A DNA stretch of 10,308 nucleotides from Rubrobacter sp. GTDB lineage: Bacteria; Actinomycetota; Rubrobacteria; Rubrobacterales; Rubrobacteraceae. This document shows positions 1 through 6,000 of the stretch, one piece after another (position 1 is the first letter of the stretch; the number at the start of each line of letters is the position of its first letter). Below the pieces are notes generated by a model. That model was not told the DNA's origin, did no database searches, and saw only the letters and a program-made list of their open reading frames with translations. A program made the translations under genes and the position numbers. Location: positions 1-10,308 of the forward strand of contig JACDDK010000022.1 of NCBI GenBank assembly GCA_013817025.1, read 5' to 3'.

Positions 1-27
1 CAGCATGCCTACAGACGCGGCGAGTAG
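1..27 (+). CDS. Possible last codons of an upstream gene
   Basis: In the same frame as the PIN gene, the first 27 bases read QHAYRRGE and then a TAG stop at 25-27, nine bases before the PIN start. PIN toxins are usually preceded by a small antitoxin gene with tight spacing, so this may be the C-terminus of that antitoxin. Eight codons are too few to identify a family. The frame could also be open by chance. Confidence 0.3.
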   Translation, partial: QHAYRRGE

Positions 28-36
28 GCGGAAGCG

Positions 37-459
37 TTGCTGGCGGTGGTGGATCCCAACGTCCTTATCTCGTCGAGAATATCCGACCTGGGACATCCGG
101 CCCGTATAGTCCGCGCCGCCGACGAGGGAGGTTTCGAGCTGGTTCTCTCTGGACGGCTACTCGAAGAGTTCTACGATGTCTTGATGCGCCCGAGGTTTCG
201 GCGCTATGCGACAGAGGAAGAAGTCGAAGACTTCCTCTTCGGGCTGCGCGAGAAGGGGGTATTTTTCGAAGACGTCGAAACCGAACGAATGGTGCCAGAC
301 GATCCTAAAGACGACTACCTGGTGGCCTTGGCGCACACCTCCAACGCCGACTACCTCGTCTCGGGAGAACAGCACCTGGCCGGAGTGAAGGGCAAAGTTC
401 CCGTTACCGTACTTACGCCTCGTCAATTCACTGAACTACTGGAAAGCGAAAGTCTGTAA
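37..459 (+). CDS. PIN-domain toxin (putative ribonuclease of a toxin-antitoxin pair)
   Basis: A 140-residue PIN-fold protein of the COG1569 type ('putative toxin-antitoxin system toxin component, PIN family'). Such proteins are Mg/Mn-dependent ribonucleases held in check by a cognate antitoxin. The acidic centre is visible: D6 in VVDPNVLIS, E43/E44 in LLEEFYDVL, D93 in DPKDDYLVALA, and D105 in ADYLVSGEQHL. In many relatives the last motif reads TGDxxL; here E111 stands in place of that Asp. The start is a TTG just after an in-frame stop at 25-27, with a purine-rich GGCGGAAG as ribosome binding site. Length and ends match the family, so the gene looks intact. Its antitoxin is probably just upstream, outside the window. 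An hsdS remnant follows immediately after the stop. The family call is firm; activity and RNA target are inferred. Confidence 0.85.
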   Translation: MLAVVDPNVLISSRISDLGHPARIVRAADEGGFELVLSGRLLEEFYDVLMRPRFRRYATEEEVEDFLFGLREKGVFFEDVETERMVPDDPKDDYLVALAHTSNADYLVSGEQHLAGVKGKVPVTVLTPRQFTELLESESL

Positions 460-465
460 AAAACC

Positions 466-550
466 ATGACGGGCCTCCTCACCGAACATCGGCAGGCGCT
501 CTTGTCACCGCCGCCGTGACGGGATAGCTTGAGGTTCCGGGGGCCGTGAC
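466..550 (+). pseudogene. Decayed 3' tail of a type I specificity gene (hsdS), copy 1
   Basis: From 466 the sequence reads MTGLLTEHRQALLS before a shift. LLTE(Y/H)RQALITAAVTG is the characteristic C-terminal end of HsdS, the DNA-recognition subunit of type I restriction-modification enzymes. A two-base insertion around 502-505, relative to copy 2, throws the frame, and a TAG then interrupts the shifted frame. Similarity to copy 2 fades near 540-550. The remnant begins six bases after the PIN stop and in the same frame as the PIN gene. It is far too short to work as HsdS, whose proteins usually have about 400 residues, so I read it as a scar of a former hsdS gene at this site. Confidence 0.7.
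483..538 (+). repeat. Direct repeat copy 1 (hsdS tail), partner at 1171-1224
   Basis: These 56 bases align with 1171-1224 at about 48 of 54 positions, with one 2-base gap and a small diverged patch near the end. The best shared core is ACCGCCGCCGTGACGGGA. Both copies also contain a short inverted repeat, GTCAC/GTGAC around CGCCGCC (the outermost base pair is lost in copy 2). The repeat is explained by shared hsdS ancestry. It flanks the two-gene module at 612-1156 on both sides. Confidence 0.85.
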
Positions 551-611
551 TTGAAGCGTAGGGGGCCTTTGCGTAATCGCACTTTCCTACGACATCGGAT
601 ACATTGAGGGC

Positions 612-884
612 GTGAGGTTTAGCGACCACTTCGAGGAAGACAGGCGGGATGCTCCCGACAGAGGCGAGATAACGTTGGAGATGTGTGAGCAGGTCAAGGC
701 CGAGCCGCTGGAACAGGACAGCGAGAACCAGCCGCACGGTCGCACCGCCTACTGGGGATACGTCGCGGAGAAGGCTCGCTACCTCAAGGTCGTGGTCGAG
801 GCCGGCGGCGAGGAGGTTACGACGGCGCACTGGGATCGGGGCTTCGCGCGGAGGATGAAGCGGCGACAGGAGGAAGAGCAATGA
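612..884 (+). CDS. Small DUF4258-like protein, candidate toxin of a two-gene module
   Basis: A 90-residue basic-ended protein starting MRFSDHFEED. It has the layout of small DUF4258/BrnT-like proteins: a short helix (TLEMCEQVKAEP), then beta segments (HGRTAYWGYV, ARYLKVVVEAGGEEVTTAHWDRGF), then an Arg/Lys-rich tail. In DUF4258-like toxins this fold resembles RelE/BrnT RNases, with conserved R/H residues late in the sheet; R44, H73 and R76 are candidates. The family assignment rests on layout and on its neighbour, not on a diagnostic motif. The start is GTG at 612 with almost no Shine-Dalgarno signal. The stop overlaps the next start (ATGA, 881-884), so the two genes are translationally coupled. 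Weak initiation here against a strong site on the next gene would favour excess antitoxin. It could instead be an uncharacterised hypothetical with no toxin role. Confidence 0.6.
   Translation: MRFSDHFEEDRRDAPDRGEITLEMCEQVKAEPLEQDSENQPHGRTAYWGYVAEKARYLKVVVEAGGEEVTTAHWDRGFARRMKRRQEEEQ
868..874 (+). promoter_or_regulatory. Strong ribosome binding site for the DUF2283 gene
   Basis: AGGAGGA lies six bases before the ATG at 881, inside the end of the preceding gene. It is the strongest Shine-Dalgarno sequence in the left part of the window. It contrasts with the near absence of one at the start at 612, as expected if the second protein must outnumber the first. Confidence 0.75.
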
Positions 885-1156
885 AGGTCATCTACCGGAA
901 AGACACGGACACCATGCGAATCTCGTTCCGGGAAGACCTCGCCGGCTACGACTCGGAAGAGATCTCGCCGGGCGTGGTCGTGGACTTTGCCGAAAGCGGC
1001 GAAGTCGTCGGCCTGGAAGTCTACGATGCTGCTTCGTCGAAGTTCGACCTCTCGAAATTCGTCCTCGAACGGCGAGAGAAAGATGGCATCGAGGCGCGCT
1101 TCGACATCGGGACCGGGTTCTTGCTGCAAGAACCCGGAGAGGTAAAGAGCGCCTGA
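881..1156 (+). CDS. DUF2283 family protein, candidate antitoxin partner
   Basis: A 91-residue protein with the full DUF2283 signature: MKVIYRKDTDTMRISF at the start, then EEISPGVVVDF and GEVVGLEVYDAAS, giving the short beta-rich domain in residues 1-50 of this family. DUF2283 proteins are widespread small proteins often encoded beside DUF4258-like or RelE-like genes, and they are often suspected to be antitoxins. No biochemical role is firmly established that I know of. The tail (residues 53-91) is longer than the core domain and its DNA contains a 25-bp near-perfect palindrome at 1113-1137. The start overlaps the previous stop by 4 nt. An hsdS remnant begins directly after the stop, in the same frame. 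Confidence 0.85.
   Translation: MKVIYRKDTDTMRISFREDLAGYDSEEISPGVVVDFAESGEVVGLEVYDAASSKFDLSKFVLERREKDGIEARFDIGTGFLLQEPGEVKSA
1113..1137. repeat. 25-bp near-perfect palindrome inside the DUF2283 gene
   Basis: The arms CCGGGTTCTTGC (1113-1124) and GCAAGAACCCGG (1126-1137) are exact reverse complements around a single T. The site codes for part of the protein tail (GTGFLLQEPGE). The stretch GGGTTCTT recurs at 1291-1298. In RNA it would fold as an 11-bp hairpin with a 3-nt loop, without a U tract after it. A recombination or protein-binding site is possible; its function is unknown. Confidence 0.8.
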
Positions 1157-1162
1157 CGGCAA

Positions 1163-1240
1163 GCCCACTTCGAACACCGGCAGGCGCTCATCACCGCCGC
1201 CGTGACGGGACGGATAGAGGTTCCATCAGCGGCATCGTGA
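1163..1240 (+). pseudogene. 3' tail of a type I specificity gene (hsdS), copy 2
   Basis: Read in the frame of the preceding gene, this stretch gives EHRQALITAAVTGRIEV followed by PSAAS and a TGA at 1238-1240. That is the textbook C-terminal end of HsdS, usually (E)YRQALITAAVTGKIDV. Here the frame is intact to the natural stop, unlike copy 1. Only about 22 codons of hsdS remain. No start codon or ribosome site serves it, and it lies after the DUF2283 stop at 1154-1156. It is a gene scar and shows that a type I restriction-modification locus was, or still is, immediately around this module. Confidence 0.8.
1171..1224 (+). repeat. Direct repeat copy 2 (hsdS tail), partner at 483-538
   Basis: This is the second copy of the repeat described at 483-538. 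It keeps the open hsdS frame, so it is closer to the ancestral sequence than copy 1. The two copies start 688 bp apart and enclose the DUF4258-like/DUF2283 pair. Confidence 0.85.
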
Positions 1241-1244
1241 GGTT

Positions 1245-1262
1245 CTCCGAGTATTGTCGGAG
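1245..1262 (+). repeat. Small inverted repeat after the hsdS tail
   Basis: CTCCGA and TCGGAG pair perfectly around GTATTG, with a further GAG/CTC match three bases outside on each side. No T run follows, so a terminator is not supported. It may simply stabilise the 3' end of a transcript. Confidence 0.35.
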
Positions 1263-1292
1263 TCTCTCGAAGCTCTGACCTTACGAGATCGG

Positions 1293-1312
1293 GTTCTTCG
1301 GAGAGAACTTTT
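1293..1312 (+). terminator. Weak candidate terminator behind the DUF2283 module
   Basis: GTTCT (1293-1297) pairs with AGAAC (1304-1308) around TCGGAG, and TTTT follows at 1309-1312. The stem is only five base pairs with two G-C pairs, so termination would be poor. The position, between the module and the next gene, is sensible. Confidence 0.25.
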
Positions 1313-1364
1313 GCCGGTTGACTCGACAGATCGGCGCTAGGGCGTAGCATTAGAGGGTAGATTG

Positions 1365-1370
1365 TATAGT
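1365..1370 (+). promoter_or_regulatory. Possible -10 box for the SDR gene
   Basis: TATAGT is a good -10 hexamer, 38 bases before the preferred start at 1408. It would give a leader of about 30 nt that includes the ribosome site at 1390-1396. No convincing -35 box lies 16-18 bp upstream. A TTGACT at 1318-1323 is too far away. Confidence 0.3.
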
Positions 1371-1407
1371 CGTAATCACTCAGTTGTTTAGGAAGGCGAG
1401 AGTCATT

Positions 1408-2226
1408 TTGACCAAGATTTGGTTTATCACTGGCGCATCGAAGGGCTTCGGACGGGAATGGGCGGAAGCCGCCCTGGAGCGGGGAGACAAGGTCGCCGCG
1501 ACGGCCCGCAAGCTCGAAACTCTGGACGCGCTCGTCGACACGCATGGCGACGCTGTCCTGCCGATCCAGCTAGACGTTGCCGACCGCGAGGCCGACTTCT
1601 CGGCCGTGAAGACGGTCGCCGACCACTTCGGCAAGCTCGACATTGTCGTCAACAACGCCGGCTACGGCCACTTCGGAATGATCGAGGAGCTGACGGAAGA
1701 CGAGGCGCGTTCTCAGATGGAGACAAACCTTTTCGGCGCGTTGTGGGTCACGCAGGCGGCGTTGCCGATCATGCGCGAGCAGGGCTCGGGTCACATCATC
1801 CAGGTGTCGAGCATCGGCGGCATCAGCGCGTTCCCGACGGTCGGCGTCTACCACGCGTCGAAGTGGGCTCTCGAAGGCTTCTCGCAGTCGCTGGCCCAGG
1901 AGGTCGCGGGCTTCGGCATCAACGTCACGCTCATAGAGCCGGGCGGTTTCTCGACCGACTGGTCCGGCCCGTCGGCGACGCGTAGCGAGGAGAACCCGGC
2001 CTACGCCGAAGTCCGCGAAGCTGCTAAGAACCGTCCGTCGGCCTCGGACCCCGGCGACCCGACCGCGACCCGAGGCGCGATCCTCAAGGTGGTCGACGCC
2101 GACAAGCCGCCGCTGCGGGTCTTTTTCGGCAGGTTGCCGCTGGATATAGCGACGAAGGACTACGAGTCGCGCCTGGCGACGTGGAACGACTGGCAGACCG
2201 TCGCCCTCGAAGCCCACGGAGCATAG
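1408..2226 (+). CDS. Short-chain dehydrogenase/reductase (classical SDR)
   Basis: A cytosolic NAD(P)-dependent oxidoreductase of 272 residues. The Rossmann cofactor motif TGASKGFG is at residues 8-15, NNAG at 82-85, the catalytic Ser at S135 (VSS), and Tyr/Lys at Y148 and K152 in YHASK. The PGG turn after the active site (178-180) is typical. R34 after the second beta strand suggests a preference for NADP. The substrate cannot be told from sequence. It belongs to the broad 'SDR family oxidoreductase' group with a 60-70 residue C-terminal substrate region. I prefer the TTG at 1408 (MTKIWFITGAS) because classical SDRs begin only a few residues before the glycine motif. TTG 1384 is an alternative that adds eight residues and ignores the AGGAAGG at 1390-1396. 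It stands alone between two restriction/toxin modules, with no evident functional tie to either. Confidence 0.88.
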   Translation: MTKIWFITGASKGFGREWAEAALERGDKVAATARKLETLDALVDTHGDAVLPIQLDVADREADFSAVKTVADHFGKLDIVVNNAGYGHFGMIEELTEDEARSQMETNLFGALWVTQAALPIMREQGSGHIIQVSSIGGISAFPTVGVYHASKWALEGFSQSLAQEVAGFGINVTLIEPGGFSTDWSGPSATRSEENPAYAEVREAAKNRPSASDPGDPTATRGAILKVVDADKPPLRVFFGRLPLDIATKDYESRLATWNDWQTVALEAHGA

Positions 2227-2290
2227 CAAGCGACTCCGCTAATCCTGCAATCCGGCACGGAAATGGACTCTGGAGTTCCAACAAGAGCGC

Positions 2291-2327
2291 GTTATCGGAA
2301 CTGATCCCAACCCACGGTTTCGATAAC
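2291..2327. repeat. Long-armed inverted repeat in the 2227-2430 gap
   Basis: GTTATCGGAA (2291-2300) pairs with TTTCGATAAC (2318-2327) over ten positions with one G-U, around a 17-base loop. It lies in the 204-bp non-coding gap between the SDR gene and the antitoxin promoter. No poly-T follows. It could be a regulatory site, an RNA structure, or a leftover recombination site. Nothing links it to a known family. Confidence 0.5.
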
Positions 2328-2358
2328 GGGGTGAGCGCCGCCCTTACTACCATTTGAT

Positions 2359-2377
2359 CTCCTATGGCGGGAGTTTT
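2359..2377 (+). terminator. Weak candidate terminator after the SDR gene
   Basis: CTCC (2359-2362) and GGAG (2370-2373) can pair around a 7-base loop, and TTTT follows at 2374-2377. A four-pair stem is marginal. It ends 19 bp before the -35 box of the next promoter, where a terminator would make sense. Confidence 0.2.
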
Positions 2378-2395
2378 CGGGCGGCGAATAGCCCG

Positions 2396-2424
2396 TTGCC
2401 GGGCAGTATGACTCCGGTTATACT
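2396..2424 (+). promoter_or_regulatory. Sigma-70-type promoter for the RHH-mazF-hsdR operon
   Basis: TTGCCG at 2396-2401 and TATACT at 2419-2424 are separated by exactly 17 bp. This is the best -35/-10 pair seen in the window. The expected transcription start, about seven bases past the -10 box, falls on or next to the A of the ATG at 2431. There is no room for a Shine-Dalgarno sequence and none is present, so the antitoxin mRNA is predicted to be leaderless, which is common in actinobacteria. Confidence 0.75.
2405..2424. promoter_or_regulatory. Candidate operator: inverted repeat over the -10 box
   Basis: AGTATGAC (2405-2412) and GTTATACT (2417-2424) form inverted half-sites, with one mismatch in eight, separated by TCCG. 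The right half covers the whole -10 box and the left half the spacer. Ribbon-helix-helix antitoxins bind such paired sites and repress their own operon, so a dimeric RHH protein bound here would block RNA polymerase. Confidence 0.55.
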
Positions 2425-2430
2425 AAAACT

Positions 2431-2670
2431 ATGAAGACTGCGGTCTCTATCCCGAACGAGCTTTTCGAGTCTGCGGAGGGGTTTGCCCGGCGGCTGGGAA
2501 TGACGCGCAGCGAGCTGTATGCGAGGGCGTTGGACGATTACCTTCGGGAGCATCGGGGGGAGGGAATCTCGGAGCGCCTCGACGAGGTTTATAGCGCGGA
2601 AGAGGAAGGTGGCCTGGACCCGGCCCTGGCGCGGTTGCAGAAGGGTTCTCTACCCGAAGACGAGTGGTAA
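2431..2670 (+). CDS. Ribbon-helix-helix antitoxin of a MazF-type toxin
   Basis: A 79-residue protein. Its N-terminus (MKTAVSIPNELFESAEGFARR..GMTRSELYARALDDYL, residues 1-38) has the beta strand and two helices of a CopG/RHH DNA-binding domain: KTAVSIP is the strand that enters the DNA groove and MTRSELY begins the second helix. The rest (39-79) is acidic and low in hydrophobics, as expected for the flexible tail that wraps a MazF dimer. It overlaps the downstream toxin gene by 7 nt. The presumed role is to neutralise that toxin and repress the shared promoter at 2396-2424 through the inverted repeat there. The start has no ribosome site but fits a leaderless mRNA. The homologue in E. coli, MazE, has a different fold (AbrB-like), so I give no gene symbol. 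Confidence 0.88.
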   Translation: MKTAVSIPNELFESAEGFARRLGMTRSELYARALDDYLREHRGEGISERLDEVYSAEEEGGLDPALARLQKGSLPEDEW

Positions 2671-3020
2671 CGCACTCCGGGGTCCATCGCGGCGAAGTCT
2701 GGTGGGCCGAACTAAGGCAGCCTGCCGGTTCGGAGCCCGACTACCGGCGTCCCGTTCTCGTCATCTCTTCCGACGACTTTAACCGCAGCCGCATAAAGAC
2801 CGTGCTGGCGGCTGTCCTGACCACGAACCTCCGGCTCGCGGAGGCTCCGGGTAACGTGCTCGTCGCCGCCGAGAAGACGGGTCTGTCCAGAGACTCCATA
2901 GTAGACGTATCTCAGATCATCACGCTCGACAAGGCTTTCCTGGTGGAGCGGGCAGGTCTTGTGAGTGGACATGCCATGCTGGTCGTGGAGGATGGTTTGA
3001 GGACGGTGCTTGCGCTATGA
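2664..3020 (+). CDS. MazF/PemK-family endoribonuclease toxin
   Basis: A 118-residue mRNA-cleaving toxin of the MazF/PemK (CcdB-like) fold. Key pieces are HRGEVWWAEL (8-17), the YRRPVLVISSD strand holding the catalytic Arg (R28/R29), LTTN with the catalytic Thr (T53/T54), and DSIVDVSQIITLDK (77-90) with the conserved Gln Q84. All expected active-site parts are present and the length is normal, so it should be active. Enzymes of this family cut single-stranded RNA at short sequences; the target here is unknown. The GTG start lies inside the antitoxin gene (7-nt overlap) and lacks its own ribosome site, so its translation depends on the antitoxin. Its stop overlaps the start of the R-subunit gene (ATGA, 3017-3020), which extends the coupling into the restriction gene. 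Confidence 0.9.
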   Translation: MVTHSGVHRGEVWWAELRQPAGSEPDYRRPVLVISSDDFNRSRIKTVLAAVLTTNLRLAEAPGNVLVAAEKTGLSRDSIVDVSQIITLDKAFLVERAGLVSGHAMLVVEDGLRTVLAL

Positions 3021-6000
3021 AACCGGACGAGCGTGCCTTCGAAGACCACATCGCCCGCTCGCTCGCGCACCGCGGTGGCTACCGGAAGGTCAAGACCGGC
3101 AACACGACCGGAGACTTCGACGCTGGCCGCGGCCTGGACCTCGCCGAGCTTTTCGCTTTTATCGAGGCAACTCAGCCCGAGGCGTGGGGACGGCTCGCGA
3201 AGCTGCACGGCGATGCGTCGAAGGCGCGCAAGCAGTTCGCGGATCGTCTCGTGAAAGAGCTGGACTCGCGGGGGACGGTGGACGTGCTGCGTCACGGGGT
3301 CGTGGATCTTGGAGTTACGGTACGACTCGTCTTCTTCAAGCCCGCGCACGGGCTCACGCCCCAGCTAGTAGGACGGTACGAGGCGAACCGGCTCACCGTT
3401 ACCCGGCAACTGACCTACGAGATCGGCACGAACAAGACCCTGGACCTCGCGCTCTTCGTCAACGGGCTCCCGGTCGCCACGGCGGAACTCAAGAACACGC
3501 TCACCGGGCAGGACGTCGAGAAGGCCAAGGCGCAGTACCGCAAAGACCGCGACCCCAAGAACGTCACCCTCGCCCGCCGGACAGTTGTCCATTTCGCGGT
3601 AGATACCGAGCAAGCCGCCATGACGACCCGGCTCGCCGGTGGCTCGACGCGCTTTCTGCCGTTCAACCGGGGGCATGACAGGGGACTGGGCAACCCGCCC
3701 AATCCGCAGGGTCACCGCACGGCGTATCTGTGGGAGCGAGTGTGGGAGAAGGATGCATGGCTCGATCTCCTGGGGCGCTTCGTCCACGTCGAGAAGCCTG
3801 GGAAGGGAGCCAAGTCCACGGGAAGCCTGATCTTCCCTCGCTACCACCAGTGGGACGCGGTACTCTCGATGTCCGACCACGCCCGGCGGCATGGCGCGGG
3901 CAAAACCTACCTCGTCCAGCACTCCGCCGGTTCCGGCAAGTCCAACACCATCGCCTGGCTCGCCCACCGCCTCTCCAGCCTCCACGATTCGAAAAACGAG
4001 AAAGTCTTCGACAAGGTCGTCGTCATCACCGACCGGGTGGTGCTGGACAAGCAACTCCAGGACACCATCTACCAGTTCGAGCACGCCCACGGCGTCGTCC
4101 AGCGTATAGACGAAAGCTCCACGCAACTCGCCGAAGCCCTTGCCGGACAGTCCGCCCGCATCATCATCACCACGCTCCAGAAGTTCCCGTTCATCCTGGA
4201 CAAAGTCGATGACCTCTCATCCCGCTCCTACGCCGTGCTCGTGGACGAGGCCCACTCCTCCCAGACCGGCGAGACCGCCAAGGACTTGCGAAAGGTGCTC
4301 GGCTCCGGCCCGGTGCAGAATGGCCTCGCCGCGGAGGGGCCGGGCAACTACGATACCGGCGAAGCCGCGTCGGAACCGATGGACCCGGCGGAGGAGGCGC
4401 TCACCCGCGAGGTCGAGGCCCGTGGCCGTCAGAAGAACCTGAGCTTCTTCGCGTTCACCGCGACGCCCAAAGGCCGCACGCTGGAGACCTTCGGGGCTTA
4501 CGATGCGGAATTGGGACACCACGTACCGTTCCACCTCTACTCCATGCGTCAGGCGATAGAGGAGGGCTTTATTCATGACGTTCTGGAGAGCTACGTCACT
4601 TACGGTACGTACTGGAAGATCGAGAAGTCCGCCGCTGAAGACCCGAGATACAACCCCGGTAAGGCGGGGGCGGCCATCGCCCGCTTCGTAACCTTGCACG
4701 ACTTCAACCTCTCCCAGAAGGCCGGGATCATCGTCGAACACTTCCGCCGGCACGTCGCCGGGAAGATTGGGGGTAGGGCAAAGGCGATGGTCGTCACCTC
4801 CTCGCGCAAGCACGCGGTTCGCATGGCGCTCGCACTCCGCCGGTACGCGGACGAGCACGGTCACGGCAGCCTGGGCATCCTCGTGGCGTTCTCCGGCACG
4901 GTCGAGGATGCGGGCGTCACCTACACCGAGTCTCAGATGAACGGCTTCCCCGAGGGCCGGACCCCGCGCGAGTTCGAGGAGGACGAGTGGCGCTTCCTCG
5001 TCGTCGCCGACAAGTACCAGACCGGCTTCGACCAGCCGCTGTTGTACGCGATGTACGTGGATAAAGTCCTAACCGGGCTCGCCGCCGTACAGACGCTCTC
5101 GCGCCTTAACCGCCGCGCCGAGGGAAAGGATGGAACCTTCGTCCTCGATTTCCGAAACGACGCCGACGCTATTCGGGATGCCTTCGAGCCCTACTACGGC
5201 GAGACGGTAGCCCCGCCCACCGACCCGAACTTGCTTTACGACACTCGCCGCGCCTTAGACGAGTACGGGGTGCTGCGCCCCGAAGAGATAGAAAGGGTCG
5301 CCGCGCTGCTCGCCGCCCCCAATAGCGACCAGAGCCATGCCCGCATTCACGCGGCCCTCGCACCGGCCATCGACCGCTTCAATGCCCTCGAAGAAGACGA
5401 GCGGGAGAGCTTTCGCGAGATGCTCATACGGTTCGTGCGGACTTATTCGTTCCTGTCACAGGTCGTCAGCTTCACCGACATCGGGCTCGAGCGCGACTAT
5501 CGTTTCTGCCGGGCGCTGTCGGCGTTCGTGAGGCGCGACGCTGGGGCGAGCCTGGATCTCGGCTCCGAGGTAGAGCTGACGCATCTGCACCTGGAGCGGA
5601 CTTTCGAGGGGTCCGTGGCGTTGGAGGCGGAGCAGGGGATCGTCACCGCGATCTACAACGGTGTCGGAACGCAACAAGAGCCGGAGGCTTCGCCGCTCTC
5701 CCAGATCATCTCGAAGCTCAACGAACGTTTCGGGCTCAAGCTCACCGAGGCTGACCGGCTCCACCTCGACAGCATCGCCCAGGAGCTGGCGGAAGACGAG
5801 ACCGTGCAGCGCCAGGCCGCAGCCAACACGCTGGGCAACTTCGAGGTGCAATTTCCGCAGCACTTCGAGAAGGCCGTCGTGGATCGCCTCACCGGCGCCG
5901 AAGACTTCTCCTACAAGCTCCTCGAAGATAAAGAAATGGCGGAGCAGGTGCGACAGGTCTACCTGCCGCTCGTCTACGGCCGGGCGAAGGTGGCCTGGCA

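Noticed and set aside
466..519. Short ORF MTGLLTEHRQALLS... as a real small gene
   Set aside because: It lacks a ribosome site, ends after 17 codons, and is explained as a frameshifted hsdS tail by comparison with 1163-1240.
594..612. Possible leaderless promoter (TACATT at 600-605) before the DUF4258-like gene
   Set aside because: The hexamer matches only four of six positions and no -35 box lies at a usual distance, unlike the clear case at 2396-2424.
1318..1323. TTGACT as a -35 box for the SDR gene
   Set aside because: The nearest -10-like sequences are 21 or more bp away (TAGCAT, TATAGT), outside normal spacing.
2301..2330. T-loop-like GGTTTCGATAAC suggesting a tRNA fragment or att site
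   Set aside because: No matching T stem, acceptor stem or anticodon arm can be drawn, and the bases are better explained by the inverted repeat at 2291-2327.
3365..4126. Minus-strand open frame of 253 codons inside hsdR
   Set aside because: The + strand here encodes the HsdR nuclease and Walker A motifs. The antisense product shows no family pattern.
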